Origin: SIG438 sp034117945
GTDB taxonomy: Bacteria; Bacillota; Clostridia; HGM11514
Direction: 5' to 3'
Assembly (NCBI GenBank): GCA_034117945.1
Contig: JAXEOR010000156.1
Span: 1-38,556, forward strand
DNA length: 38,556 nt
Numbering within the stretch: the stretch's first letter is position 1; every line of letters begins with the position of its first letter. Shown here piece by piece: positions 6,745-15,830 of this stretch. A program made the translations under genes and the position numbers. The notes below the pieces were generated by a model. That model was not told where the DNA came from. It ran no database searches and worked only from the letters and a program-made list of their open reading frames with translations.

Positions 6745-8055
6745 ATGGAAATTTTAAATTTTGATTTATCAAAAAAAATCGGAGCATTTAAAATTCTGAA
6801 TGCCACAAACGGCGGTCCCTGGCACAAGCGATATGCCAACGACCAATGGAGAAGTAATTTTGAAGCATACAAGGCGGCCAGAATCCCCTATTCAAGAAAT
6901 CATGATTCCAATCTGTGCAGTACCTACGGCGGCCCCTATGCGTATGATATCACGGCCACCTTTCCCAATTTTGAGGCAGATGAAACAGATCCCACATCCT
7001 ACGATTTTGCCTGCACGGACGAATCTATTTTAACAACACTTGATGCCGGAACCGAAACCTTTTTCAGATTGGGTCAGTCTATTGAGCATCAAATCAAAAA
7101 GCACGGCACGCTGCCTCCCAAGAATTTTAAAAAGTGGGCGGTGATCTGCGAGCATGTGATCCGGCATTATAACGAGGGCTGGGCTGACGGCTTTCATTTG
7201 AACATGGAATATTGGGAAATTTGGAACGAGCCCGATTTAGACAGTGATGATAGCGAAAACAAGCGCACCTGGGGTGGGACAAAGGTACAGTTTTTTGACT
7301 TGTATGAGGTGACTGCAAAGCATTTAAAATCCTGTTTTCCCCATTTGAAGATAGGCGGGCCTGCCCTTGCCGGGAACGAGGAATGGGCGGCGGAATTTTT
7401 AAGCGAAATGAATGCAAGAGAGGTTCCGATTGATTTTTTCTCCTGGCATATTTACTGCGTTGAACCAAAGCAGCTGGTGGAAAAGGCAGAGAGAATCAAA
7501 GAAATGCTGATCGCAAACGGATACGAAAAAGCAGAAAGTATTTTGAACGAATGGAATTATGTGAGCGGGTGGAAGGAAACCTTTGTAGATTCCATCCAAA
7601 CCATCCATGGTATGAAGGGGGCCGCTTTTACAATGGCGTGTATGTCGGCGGCACAGCGCTCCTCCATTGATCTGCTGATGTATTACGACACGCGCCCTTC
7701 TGCCTTTTGTGGCGCCTTTGATTTCTATACCTATGAGCCTTTGAAGGGGTATTACCCGCTGATGTGGTACGGCATGTTTTATGATATGGAGGCCGAGATC
7801 GCTTGCGAGACGGAGGCAGAGGATATATACACCCTTTGCGGCTGCGATCAAAAGGGCAAAATCCTTTCGGTGATCACCTATTACACCGATCAGGCCGCCG
7901 CTCCGGCAAAGGAGATTGCAATCAACTTCGGCCGGCCGGGCAGCTATCAACTTTATCTGCTGGACGGGGAGCATAACGCAGACCTCATGGGAGAAACCAC
8001 AGATCTAACTCTGACGATGCATCCTAATACCTGCCTTATGATTAAAGAACTGTAA
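6745..8055 (+). CDS. GH39-like glycoside hydrolase (beta-xylosidase-type TIM barrel)
   Basis: About 436 residues. The start of the mature barrel (VDLSKKIG-like FDLSKKIGAFKILNATNGGP) sits right at the N-terminus. The acid/base glutamate lies in YWEIWNEPDL near residue 161 and the candidate nucleophile in ILNEWNY near residue 268, the usual spacing of clan GH-A enzymes. SWHIY and YYDTRPS are further barrel motifs. No signal peptide is seen, so it acts in the cytoplasm on imported oligosaccharides. ATG at 6745 is preferred because family members begin at this point; GTG at 6733 is directly behind AAAGGA and is possible. Its own promoter and terminator make it monocistronic. The AraC gene downstream is convergent. 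Confidence 0.8.
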   Translation: MEILNFDLSKKIGAFKILNATNGGPWHKRYANDQWRSNFEAYKAARIPYSRNHDSNLCSTYGGPYAYDITATFPNFEADETDPTSYDFACTDESILTTLDAGTETFFRLGQSIEHQIKKHGTLPPKNFKKWAVICEHVIRHYNEGWADGFHLNMEYWEIWNEPDLDSDDSENKRTWGGTKVQFFDLYEVTAKHLKSCFPHLKIGGPALAGNEEWAAEFLSEMNAREVPIDFFSWHIYCVEPKQLVEKAERIKEMLIANGYEKAESILNEWNYVSGWKETFVDSIQTIHGMKGAAFTMACMSAAQRSSIDLLMYYDTRPSAFCGAFDFYTYEPLKGYYPLMWYGMFYDMEAEIACETEAEDIYTLCGCDQKGKILSVITYYTDQAAAPAKEIAINFGRPGSYQLYLLDGEHNADLMGETTDLTLTMHPNTCLMIKEL

Positions 8056-8060
8056 TTAAA

Positions 8061-8095
8061 AGCCGAGCTTCTGACCAAAGTAAGCTCGGCTTTTT
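8061..8095 (+). terminator. Terminator of the GH39-like gene
   Basis: A perfect 10-bp stem (8061-8070 with 8082-8091), an 11-base loop, and a T-run. Confidence 0.9.
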
Positions 8096-8178
8096 GATAT
8101 CCGGCAGCGAAAAGTCAGAACTGCCGTCCTTTGACTGTGTTTGGATGAATTGTATCGCAAGGAGTCTTACAGGAATTT

Positions 8179-8976
8179 TCAGCAGGACATATATTGCCTT
8201 GGGGACAGGCCTGTTTTTTGCTTAAATACCTTTGAAAAGTAAAAAGGATCCTTGTATCCGGATAAAGAGGCAATATCGCTCACGCTTGTCAACCCCTGCT
8301 TCATAAGCGTGCAGGCATACTGGATTCTGACCGTGTTTAAGTATTCTGTAAATCCCATGGACATTTCCTTTTTAAAAACACTTGAGATATAGTGAGGATT
8401 GTATGAAACGGCGTCACTGATTGTTTTCAGAGATAACCGGCAATTGGTCAGATTTTCATCAATATATTTTTTGATACACAAAAAGGCATCGGAGCGTTTG
8501 TCTGCGGCTTGCTCCTCATGCAGTGTTTTGGTGCCGATCAGCGTAAAGGTGTATAGCAAAATGCTTTCGCTGATTATATCTGTGAGCTGTTCGTTCACAT
8601 GAATGCCGTATTCCCAAAATGCGGCGGCTTCGCTACAGCCGGGAAAATAAAAGTTGTTTTTGGAAATCCCCGTCTTTTCCATGATTTGATTGCTTCTTGC
8701 GCCAAGAAAGCTGATATATAAATAAGTAAAATTTTCTTTGGATTCAATTTCAAAGGGAATTCCCGGAAAGGTGAAAAAAATATCCCCCTCGCAGCAAGGC
8801 TGAACCTTCCCTAAGGTATGCAGAAAGCCGGTTCCGCTGTAAACATAATACATTTTGAACACAGCCTCCGTTTTCAGGGAACGGTATTTCTGCGGCTTGG
8901 TTTCAAATACAAAATGAATGGTATGAATGGAATGCAAATCCTGATGATACGGAATAAAATGGCAGATGTTATTCAT
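8179..8976 (-). CDS. AraC family transcriptional regulator
   Basis: A 265-residue regulator. Residues 1-120 form a cupin-like sensor (MYYVYSGTGFLHT, EGDIFFTFPG), the ligand pocket typical of sugar-responsive AraC proteins. Residues 165-265 hold two helix-turn-helix units: SLKTISDAVSYNPHYISSVF and SVSDIASLSGYKDPFYFSKV, then FKQKTGLSPRQY, the AraC signature. It is divergent from the oxidoreductase/transporter pair and convergent with the GH39 gene, so it probably senses a sugar or sugar acid and activates one or both. The start is supported by GGAGAG upstream. It has its own promoter at 9012-9040. Confidence 0.92.
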   Translation of the reverse strand: MNNICHFIPYHQDLHSIHTIHFVFETKPQKYRSLKTEAVFKMYYVYSGTGFLHTLGKVQPCCEGDIFFTFPGIPFEIESKENFTYLYISFLGARSNQIMEKTGISKNNFYFPGCSEAAAFWEYGIHVNEQLTDIISESILLYTFTLIGTKTLHEEQAADKRSDAFLCIKKYIDENLTNCRLSLKTISDAVSYNPHYISSVFKKEMSMGFTEYLNTVRIQYACTLMKQGLTSVSDIASLSGYKDPFYFSKVFKQKTGLSPRQYMSC

Positions 8977-9011
8977 TTCAAACTCTCCGGCGCTGTATTT
9001 TCTGTTCTTTT

Positions 9012-9040
9012 ATTATACGATAAAAAAATAAAAAATGCAA
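9012..9040 (-). promoter_or_regulatory. Promoter of the AraC gene
   Basis: On the minus strand TTGCAT (9035-9040) and TATAAT (9012-9017), spacing 17. Confidence 0.7.
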
Positions 9041-9102
9041 GAAATATATGAAGATTTTCTTGGTATAAATGGATTTTAACCATTTTTATTATTCCATCTT
9101 TT

Positions 9103-9111
9103 TGTTATAAT
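9103..9111 (+). promoter_or_regulatory. Extended -10 promoter of the oxidoreductase operon
   Basis: TGTTATAAT is an extended -10 box (TGn plus TATAAT at 9106-9111). No good -35 box is found at the right distance, which fits a promoter that needs an activator such as the divergent AraC protein. Confidence 0.6.
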
Positions 9112-9141
9112 AAGCATATCAAATAGCCAAAGGAGGTTTTT

Positions 9142-10473
9142 GTGGTGAAAAAAATACAAATCGGAGTACTGGGTGCGTACCGGGGAACCAGTATGATCAA
9201 TTACTGTGAGCGTGCAGATAATGCAGAGGTGGTGGCGATCTGCGATAAAGATCCGGATGCTCTTCGTTTTCAGCAGGAACATCTGAAGGATGACCGCATT
9301 TCCTATTATGACCGTTTTGAGGATTTTATCAACCATGATATGGATGCAGTGGTACTTGCCAATTATGCCAACGAACATGCTCCCTTTGCCATTCGGGCCA
9401 TGAACAAGGGACTGCATGTTTTTTCGGAGGTGTTGCCCTGCCAGACGATGAAGGAAGCAGTTGCCCTGATTGAAACGGTGGAGCAAACGGGCATGATTTA
9501 TGCTTACGGTGAAAATTTTTGCTATATGTCTGCGCCGTACGAAATGAAAAAGCTATATCAGAAGGGGAAAATCGGTGAGCTGGAATATGCGGAATGTGAA
9601 TATGTTCATAACTGTCAGCCTATCTGGCACGCAATTACCTACGGGCAAAGGGAGCATTGGCGGAACAATATGTATTCCACCTTTTACTGCACCCATTCTC
9701 TGGGACCGATCATTCATGCAACAGGGTTGAGGCCGGTTTCTGTTACAGGCTTTGAGGGAACGCAGACAGGTCGAAAGCTGCAGGTGGGAAGCAAAAGTGG
9801 CTCCTTCGGGATTGAGATGGTAACGTTGGAAAACGGCGCTATCATAAAAAGCATACATGGGGGATTGTATAAAAACAATGTTTGGTATTGCATGTACGGC
9901 TCAAAGGGAGTTATGGAATCAGGCAGAGAAAATGTTGAAAACAGTGGCTGTGTTGATCAAATTCATCTCAACACAGATGACTATGAAGGGGGATATGATA
10001 CAGCCAAGAAGGAATGTTACCGGCCCACTCGCGGGATGGAGGATCAGATTGAGGGCTATGGTCACGGCGGCTCGGATTTTTACTCCATGTATCATTTTAT
10101 TGAAAAAATAAAGGGAAATCCGAAGGCGGATACCATTGATGTATATGAGGCTCTTGATATGTTTTTACCCGGCATGTTTGCCTACCGTTCCATTCTTGCC
10201 GGCGGGATTCCTATGAATATTCCGAATTTAAGAAATCAGGCCGAGCGGGATCGGTGGAGAAACGACACGGCATGTACTGATCCAAAGGTGGCAGGAGATA
10301 TGCTTTGGCCTACCTTTTCCAAGGGAACACCCGAAATTGAAGACGGGGTTTATGAGCATATGAAGGCTCTTTGGGAGCAGGAGGCGCAAAATGATACCGG
10401 CTATCGGCACGCTGCACTGCATCAAAGTTCAAAAAAACAAAAGGATTCTGATGAAGCCGGGGCAACTCAGTGA
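9142..10473 (+). CDS. Gfo/Idh/MocA family oxidoreductase
   Basis: A 443-residue NAD(P)-dependent dehydrogenase. The N-terminal Rossmann fold shows QIGVLGAYRGTSMINYCER (dinucleotide loop) and AICDKD at the end of strand 2. The motif usually written EKP, which holds the catalytic lysine contacting the cofactor, is here SEVLPC, so the lysine is missing; several family subgroups share this. The C-terminal half carries the substrate-binding sheet (YGHGGSDFYSMYHFIEKI). It likely oxidises a sugar or cyclitol. GTG starts at 9142 and 9145 are both possible behind AAAGGAGG. The DMT transporter gene overlaps its stop, so both are translated from one message under AraC control. Confidence 0.86.
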   Translation: MVKKIQIGVLGAYRGTSMINYCERADNAEVVAICDKDPDALRFQQEHLKDDRISYYDRFEDFINHDMDAVVLANYANEHAPFAIRAMNKGLHVFSEVLPCQTMKEAVALIETVEQTGMIYAYGENFCYMSAPYEMKKLYQKGKIGELEYAECEYVHNCQPIWHAITYGQREHWRNNMYSTFYCTHSLGPIIHATGLRPVSVTGFEGTQTGRKLQVGSKSGSFGIEMVTLENGAIIKSIHGGLYKNNVWYCMYGSKGVMESGRENVENSGCVDQIHLNTDDYEGGYDTAKKECYRPTRGMEDQIEGYGHGGSDFYSMYHFIEKIKGNPKADTIDVYEALDMFLPGMFAYRSILAGGIPMNIPNLRNQAERDRWRNDTACTDPKVAGDMLWPTFSKGTPEIEDGVYEHMKALWEQEAQNDTGYRHAALHQSSKKQKDSDEAGATQ

Positions 10474-11318
10474 TGTATTATGTTTTGCTGGCCGGTTCAG
10501 CATTGCTGTTTTCTGTGCAATTTTTGCTTAATGAAAAATATCAAAAGCAGGCTGGGAGCGGATGGGATGCCTCTTTAAAATTTTCCTTGTATTCCTCGGT
10601 GACGGGGCTGGCAGTTCTGCTGATAATCAATCGGTTTCGACTTGAGGTATCGTTATTTTCTGTACTGGTTGCTGCTTTTTATTCTGCCATTCTGATCGGG
10701 CTGAATGCTTGCTCGGTTTGTGCCTTTCAATGGGCAAATCTGTCGGTATATTCTGTTTTTTCCATGGTCGGAGGCATGCTGTTGCCCTTTTTGTATGGGG
10801 TGATCTGCGGGGAAAAACTGACGGGAATGAGGATTGCCTGTTGCCTGCTGATTGCGGTCTCTGTGCTGATGAATCTGAATCGGGGTAGTCATGGCAAAAA
10901 GGCCTTTCGATATTACATGGCGGTATTTGTCTTGAATGGAATGGTGGGTGTTGTTTCAAAATTTCATCAGTCCAATCCATCCCTGTGCGTAGACAGCGCA
11001 AGTTTTTTGATTCATACCAAAATGATTACCGGGGCAGCATGCGCAATACTCCTTGCTGCGGGAAAGTCCAAGGGCTTTGCAATCGGTAAAAAAGCGTTTG
11101 CTTATTCTGCAGTTAGTGCCGTGCTAAACAGCGGAGCAAATCTGATCCTTTTAATTGCGCTGCTTCGTTTACCTGCCTCTGTGCAGTATCCGGTTGTTAC
11201 CGGGGGTGTAATTGTGTTTTCGTGCCTGATTGATTTGATCAGAGGGGAAACTGTCAGAAAAAAGGAGCTCATTGCGGCTCTTGTTGCCTTTTTATCAACT
11301 CTTATGATGGCTTTTTAA
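10473..11318 (+). CDS. DMT superfamily (EamA-like) transporter
   Basis: An approximately 281-residue integral membrane protein with about ten hydrophobic helices in two repeats of five, the drug/metabolite transporter layout. The first helix is YYVLLAGSALLFSVQFLL; later helices include VFSMVGGMLLPFLYGVIC and the C-terminal LIAALVAFLSTLMMAF. Members move small organic solutes, usually out of the cell; no substrate can be inferred beyond its pairing with a sugar-type dehydrogenase. I prefer the ATG at 10473, which shares its A with the preceding TGA (TGATG, translational coupling); GTG at 10470 is the alternative. Confidence 0.8.
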   Translation: MYYVLLAGSALLFSVQFLLNEKYQKQAGSGWDASLKFSLYSSVTGLAVLLIINRFRLEVSLFSVLVAAFYSAILIGLNACSVCAFQWANLSVYSVFSMVGGMLLPFLYGVICGEKLTGMRIACCLLIAVSVLMNLNRGSHGKKAFRYYMAVFVLNGMVGVVSKFHQSNPSLCVDSASFLIHTKMITGAACAILLAAGKSKGFAIGKKAFAYSAVSAVLNSGANLILLIALLRLPASVQYPVVTGGVIVFSCLIDLIRGETVRKKELIAALVAFLSTLMMAF

Positions 11319-11365
11319 GTCGCTTTTGGAATGATAGCTACAGGCTTTGACAAGGGTTGTCTCAT

Positions 11366-11404
11366 AAAAAATGCCGCAGGAATTTTCATCTTCCTGCGGC
11401 ATTT
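11366..11404. terminator. Bidirectional terminator between the transporter gene and clpC
   Basis: A perfect 14-bp stem (11369-11382 with 11391-11404), eight-base loop. The T-run is clear on the minus strand (clpC side) and weak on the plus strand. Confidence 0.85.
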
Positions 11405-11411
11405 GCCCTTG

Positions 11412-13847
11412 TTATTGAATGCAAAAGGCATTGTCTTTATAATCTACTGTAATATGGTCGCCATCCTTAATTTTTTGTTCCAGCATTTGTTCTGCGATCA
11501 AATCCTCAATATTGGAGGTAATCGCCCGGCGCAGAGGTCTGGCACCGTATACCGGGTCAAAGCCTACGTCTGCCAGGTGAGATACGGCGGCGTCGCTGTA
11601 CTGAGCGGTGATGTTCCGCTGAGCAAGCCGGCTTGACAGCTGCTCCAGCATATTCCGGGCAATTTGTTCAATCGCCTCATGAGACAGGGGCTGGAATACA
11701 ATGATATCGTCAATCCGGTTTAAAAATTCCGGCCGGAAGGCTTTTTTGAGCTCACCCATAACGTTGCCGCGAATGGCCTGGTAATCCGCTTCCTTCTGAT
11801 TGGTGTCAGAGGAGAAGCCCAGCGCCTTTTTTTGATCGGTAATCTGACGGGCGCCGATGTTGGAGGTCATGATGATGATGGTGTTTTTGAAGTTCACTCG
11901 GCGACCCTGAGAATCGGTCAGCATGCCGTCCTCCATAATTTGCAGAAGAATGTTAAACACATCCGGATGGGCTTTTTCTATTTCATCAAACAGAATGACC
12001 GAATAGGGCTTGCGGCGCACCTTATCTGTCAGCTGACCGCCCTCGTCGTAGCCCACATATCCCGGAGGTGACCCGACCATACGAGAGACGGAGTGCTTTT
12101 CCATATATTCAGACATATCTACCCGAATCATTGCGTCTTCATCCCCGAACAGAGCCTCTGCCAAAGCCTTTGACAGCTCGGTTTTGCCTACGCCGGTGGG
12201 TCCTAAGAATAAGAAGGAGCCGGTGGGGCGCTTGGGATCTGCCAGGCCGACCCGACCCCGGCGAATGGCCTTTGCGATCGCAGTAACGGCTTCATCCTGG
12301 CCGATAACCCGCTTATGAAGGAGCTCTTCCATGTGCAGCAGCTTTTGAGATTCCTCTTCCTGTAGACTTTTGACGGGAATTCCTGTCCAGTCAGACAAAA
12401 TAGCCGCAATTTCCTCTTTGCCAATCTGCTTGTGATTGGCTGCCGAGGTTTTTTCCCAGGCTGTTTTCTTTTCTTCCAATTCTGCCTTTAAGGAGGTCTC
12501 CTGGTCACGGTATTTGGCCGCTTTTTCAAAATCCTGGTGATTGACAGCCTCTGCCTTTTCCTTATCCAGCATTTCCAGTCGATCCTCCAGCTCCTTTAAG
12601 GCGGGCGGAGCGGTCAGGGTTTGCAGACGCATTCTGCTGGCGGCTTCATCAATTAAATCAATTGCCTTATCGGGCAAAAAGCGGTCTGCAATATACCGGT
12701 GCGACAGCTCGGCGGCTGCTTGCAGTGCCTCGTCTGTAATGGCAACCCCGTGATGGGCTTCATATTTATCCCGCAGACCCTTTAAGATCTGAACGGTTTC
12801 CTCCACGGTGGGCTCCCCTATCGTTACAGGCTGAAAGCGGCGTTCCAGAGCGGCATCCTTTTCAATATATTTCTTATATTCATTCAGGGTGGTTGCTCCT
12901 ACCACCTGCATTTCTCCCCGAGCAAGAGCGGGCTTTAAAATGTTGGAGGCATCGATGGCGCCTTCCGCCGCCCCTGCACCGATGATGGTATGCATTTCAT
13001 CGATAAAAATGATCACGTTTTTGGCCGCAATAATTTCATCAATGGCTTTTTTCAGCCGTTCCTCAAATTCTCCCCGATATTTGGCTCCTGCTACCATAGA
13101 GGACAAATCCAGTGTAACAACCCGTTTGTCCCGCAGCAGCTCCGGCACGTTTCCCTGGGCAATTTTTTGTGCCAGCCCTTCGGCGATAGCGGTTTTTCCA
13201 ACTCCCGGTTCTCCGATCAGGCAGGGATTATTTTTGGTTCTGCGGCTTAAAATTTGAATGACCCGCTCAATTTCCTTATCCCGGCCGATGACCGGATCAA
13301 ATTTGCCTTCCTTGGCCATAGCGGTCAAATCCCGGCCAAATTCCTCCAGGGTGGGGGTTGCGGTGTTCTGGGAAGGGGAGGAGCCTGTTGCTCCGCCGCT
13401 TGCTCCCTGCTGAATTGCGCCTGCCAGCTGACTGAACAGCTTTTGCAGATCAACGCCCAGCTCGGATAGTATTTGCAGAGCCACGCTTTCACCTTCCCGT
13501 AAAATACCAAGCAAAATGTGCTCCGTTCCAATATAGCTGTGGCCCAATCGGCTTGCTTCCGCCGCGCTCAGCTCCAGAATCCGTTTGGTTCTGGGAGTTA
13601 AGCCCTCGGGAGCACCCCCGTCCGGTGCTGCTGAGCCGATCAGTCGGCTGATGCAATCCTCTACCTGTGCGGCTGTAACGCCTGTTTGTTCTATTAGCTT
13701 CGCTGCCAGGCAGTCTTTGGTTTTCATCAATCCCAGCAGCAAATGCTCTGAGCCGATATAATGATGACCCAGCTGAATGGCAGACTGCTCTGCCAGCTGT
13801 AAGGCCTGCTGTGCCTTTTGCGTAAAGCTGTGATAAAATCCTGCCAT
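11412..13847 (-). CDS. clpC: ATP-dependent Clp protease ATP-binding subunit ClpC
   Basis: An 811-residue Hsp100 unfoldase. Residues 1-145 hold two Clp_N repeats (HHYIGSEHLLLGL and HSYIGTEHILLGI). The first AAA+ domain has Walker A GEPGVGKT at 212-219 and Walker B VIIFIDEMHT. A UVR-type middle domain follows (KAEAVNHQDFEKAAKYRD). The second AAA+ domain has GPTGVGKTE and VILFDEIEKAHPD. A ClpP-docking loop is expected in this domain; I did not pin it down. ClpC feeds proteins to ClpP, including those tagged with phospho-arginine by McsB. It is the last gene of the operon, 2 bases after mcsB, and ends at a strong terminator. Confidence 0.97.
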   Translation of the reverse strand: MAGFYHSFTQKAQQALQLAEQSAIQLGHHYIGSEHLLLGLMKTKDCLAAKLIEQTGVTAAQVEDCISRLIGSAAPDGGAPEGLTPRTKRILELSAAEASRLGHSYIGTEHILLGILREGESVALQILSELGVDLQKLFSQLAGAIQQGASGGATGSSPSQNTATPTLEEFGRDLTAMAKEGKFDPVIGRDKEIERVIQILSRRTKNNPCLIGEPGVGKTAIAEGLAQKIAQGNVPELLRDKRVVTLDLSSMVAGAKYRGEFEERLKKAIDEIIAAKNVIIFIDEMHTIIGAGAAEGAIDASNILKPALARGEMQVVGATTLNEYKKYIEKDAALERRFQPVTIGEPTVEETVQILKGLRDKYEAHHGVAITDEALQAAAELSHRYIADRFLPDKAIDLIDEAASRMRLQTLTAPPALKELEDRLEMLDKEKAEAVNHQDFEKAAKYRDQETSLKAELEEKKTAWEKTSAANHKQIGKEEIAAILSDWTGIPVKSLQEEESQKLLHMEELLHKRVIGQDEAVTAIAKAIRRGRVGLADPKRPTGSFLFLGPTGVGKTELSKALAEALFGDEDAMIRVDMSEYMEKHSVSRMVGSPPGYVGYDEGGQLTDKVRRKPYSVILFDEIEKAHPDVFNILLQIMEDGMLTDSQGRRVNFKNTIIIMTSNIGARQITDQKKALGFSSDTNQKEADYQAIRGNVMGELKKAFRPEFLNRIDDIIVFQPLSHEAIEQIARNMLEQLSSRLAQRNITAQYSDAAVSHLADVGFDPVYGARPLRRAITSNIEDLIAEQMLEQKIKDGDHITVDYKDNAFCIQ

Positions 13848-13849
13848 GG

Positions 13850-14854
13850 TTACTCATCCTTTCCGTTTTCAATTTCTTTTCTCAAATAGCCGGCTCGTTC
13901 AAAGTCGCGCTCTGCCGGCGTCAGCTCCCGGCCGCAGCGCTTTTGCAGATTGGCTGGCTGCACATCAATCATCAGCTGGTTTAAGTGCCGGGAGGTGATG
14001 TGGGTAATGATGCCCATGGAAATTCCCAGACGAATCTGGGAAGCCAATGCCATAAATTCCTTTGCAGACATAATTTGCGCATATTTGACCGTGCCGAAGG
14101 CTCTCCATACCAGATCGCACATTTCCGACCTGTTCCGTTCCACCATCGCCCGCCGAAGCTCCATTTCCCGTTCCACAATCTGTTCTGTAACGGACTGTAA
14201 ATGATTTAAGGTTTCCTGCTCCGAGATTCCTAAGGTGATTTGATTGGAGATTTGATACAAATCCCCCTCTGCCTGGCTGCCTTCTCCGTAGATGCCCCGA
14301 ACGGCAAAGCCCATTTTTCCCACAGAAGCAATCAGGCCGTTGATCTGGTGATTGGCCGTGAGGGCAGGAAGGTGAAGCATCACCGAAGCCCGCATTCCTG
14401 TTCCTGCATTGGTAGGACAGGAGGTTAAATATCCGGTTTGTTCATCAAAGGCAAAGGTAAGGGTGCTTTCCAGCCTGTCATCTGCCTGATCGGCCTTTTC
14501 ATAGGCCTGCTGCAGCTGAAACCCGGGTACAATGCTTTGAATTCTGAAATGATCCTCCTCATTGATCATAATGCTGACCGATTGATCCTTGGACAGCAGC
14601 AGGGCGCTGTGCCGGTTGCTTTGCGCCAAGGCCGGGCTGATCAAATGCTGTTCGATCAGAGCCTGCTGATCCAAAGGGGTCATGGCGGTAAGATCCAGAC
14701 AGGTAAATTCCTTTCCTGCTGCCTCCCGTGCTTTTTGAATTACTTGATTTGCCTGCGCCGGCGTCATTTTGTTCGGGAATGGAAACTCGGATAAATTCCG
14801 AGCCAGACGAACTCTGCTGCTGAGGACGACATCCTGTTCCATTTGGCTGCTCAT
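13850..14854 (-). CDS. mcsB: Protein arginine kinase McsB
   Basis: A 334-residue member of the guanidino kinase family that phosphorylates arginine in proteins and so marks them for ClpCP. The nucleotide-binding segment VVLSSRVRLARNLSEFPFPN is near residue 9, and the hallmark loop SCPTNAGTGMRASVMLHLPA is near residue 150. It is shorter than the 363-residue Bacillus protein; the missing length seems to be at the ends. Its ATG overlaps the mcsA stop (ATGA), with AGGGGGGAG upstream. McsA activates it; both are co-expressed with clpC and ctsR, the standard class III heat-shock arrangement. Confidence 0.95.
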   Translation of the reverse strand: MSSQMEQDVVLSSRVRLARNLSEFPFPNKMTPAQANQVIQKAREAAGKEFTCLDLTAMTPLDQQALIEQHLISPALAQSNRHSALLLSKDQSVSIMINEEDHFRIQSIVPGFQLQQAYEKADQADDRLESTLTFAFDEQTGYLTSCPTNAGTGMRASVMLHLPALTANHQINGLIASVGKMGFAVRGIYGEGSQAEGDLYQISNQITLGISEQETLNHLQSVTEQIVEREMELRRAMVERNRSEMCDLVWRAFGTVKYAQIMSAKEFMALASQIRLGISMGIITHITSRHLNQLMIDVQPANLQKRCGRELTPAERDFERAGYLRKEIENGKDE

Positions 14855-15324
14855 TGTTCTCCCCCCTCCAGACGTTTGATTTCATCTCTTAACTGTGCCG
14901 CCAGCTCAAAGTTTTGCTCCTGAACGGCTTGATCCATTTTGCTGTGCAATTCGTCCAGCTGACTTTTGATGCGCAAAGCTCCGCCGCCCCTTTTGGGAAT
15001 TTTCCCGGTATGGCGGGTGTGACCGTGAATCCTTTTCAATAAGGAAGGAACCTGATCGGAAAAGGCCTGATAGCAATCCTGACAGCCAAACTTGCCTTCC
15101 TCTGAAAATTCCTGCAGGGTCAGTCCGCAGCGGGGGCAGGACAATTTGTTTTCCCGGAACAGATTGGGCGTCAGCCACAAGGGGTCCAGGTCAAAGCTGT
15201 GAAAAGAGAACAGCTTCATTTTATTGGCGCATTCCTGACACAAATCGTATTCTGCTTTTTTGCCGTTGATGATTTCCTGATAGTGGACAGTTGCGGGATT
15301 TTTATTGCATTTTGAGCATAACAT
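14851..15324 (-). CDS. mcsA: McsA, zinc-finger activator of McsB
   Basis: A 157-residue protein with CxxC zinc motifs: MLCSKCNKNPA and LCQECANK at the N-terminus, then CPRCGLTL and FGCQDCYQAF. A C-terminal UVR motif (LHSKMDQAVQEQNFELAAQL, then RDEIKRLE) is the helical hairpin that contacts ClpC/UvrB-type partners. McsA stimulates the McsB kinase and stabilises ClpC complexes. AAGGAGGT lies 8 bases before the ATG. Order ctsR-mcsA-mcsB-clpC is the same as in Bacillus. Confidence 0.95.
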   Translation of the reverse strand: MLCSKCNKNPATVHYQEIINGKKAEYDLCQECANKMKLFSFHSFDLDPLWLTPNLFRENKLSCPRCGLTLQEFSEEGKFGCQDCYQAFSDQVPSLLKRIHGHTRHTGKIPKRGGGALRIKSQLDELHSKMDQAVQEQNFELAAQLRDEIKRLEGGEQ

Positions 15325-15337
15325 AAAAAAGACCTCC

Positions 15338-15784
15338 TTATGATAATTTTGCTAACATATTTTTTAATAACACTGCTCTGACCTGATCCTTTTGGGGTTG
15401 AGGCAAAGGCAGAGACTGATCTGACAGGGCGGCGGACATCAATTCTGCTTCCCGGTAGGTAATATGGCCGCTTTCATAAAAGTTTTTGATAAATACCTGT
15501 ACCGAAAGCTGGTTGATTTGATTTCCCACCGAATTGATGACATGCATCATATAATTATCCGGACTCATAGCCACCCGGCGGATCTTGATGGAACCGCCGC
15601 CCCCTCTGCGGCTTTCTACAATGTAGCCGTTTTCTGTGTTAAATCTTGTAGAAATCACATAATTGATTTGAGAGGGAACGCAGTTGAACTGACCGGCCAG
15701 CTCGTTTCGTTTGATCTCCACCTCTCCCTGCTGCTCTTGAATCAGATCCAGCAGAAATTGCTCGATCACATCGCTGATTTTCAT
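15338..15784 (-). CDS. ctsR: Heat-shock repressor CtsR
   Basis: A 148-residue repressor. The N-terminal winged helix includes MKISDVIEQFLLDLI and NELAGQFNCVPSQINYVIST; the wing ESRRGGGGSIKIRRV carries the glycine-rich tip that is the heat sensor in Bacillus CtsR. The C-terminal dimerisation half (GHITYREAELMSAAL) is present. ATG at 15784 is chosen over an in-frame GTG at 15793 because AGAGGT is 7 bases upstream and the N-terminus then matches the family. It binds the direct repeat in its own promoter at 15806-15822 and is relieved by heat and by McsB/ClpCP. Confidence 0.95.
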   Translation of the reverse strand: MKISDVIEQFLLDLIQEQQGEVEIKRNELAGQFNCVPSQINYVISTRFNTENGYIVESRRGGGGSIKIRRVAMSPDNYMMHVINSVGNQINQLSVQVFIKNFYESGHITYREAELMSAALSDQSLPLPQPQKDQVRAVLLKNMLAKLS

Positions 15785-15805
15785 GGGTAACACCTCTTTT
15801 ATGAC

Positions 15806-15822
15806 TTTGACTATCTTTGACT
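15806..15822 (-). promoter_or_regulatory. CtsR operator
   Basis: On the minus strand AGTCAAA-GAT-AGTCAAA, a perfect fit to the CtsR direct repeat (RGTCAAA-NAN-RGTCAAA). It lies just downstream of the -10 box and so covers the transcription start. An overlapping imperfect third heptad (AGTCATA) lies at 15800-15806. Confidence 0.93.
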
Positions 15823-15830
15823 TTAATTAT

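Noticed and set aside
12541..13257. Ser/Ala-rich plus-strand frames inside clpC
   Set aside because: Antisense shadows of clpC, whose motifs are all in the minus frame.
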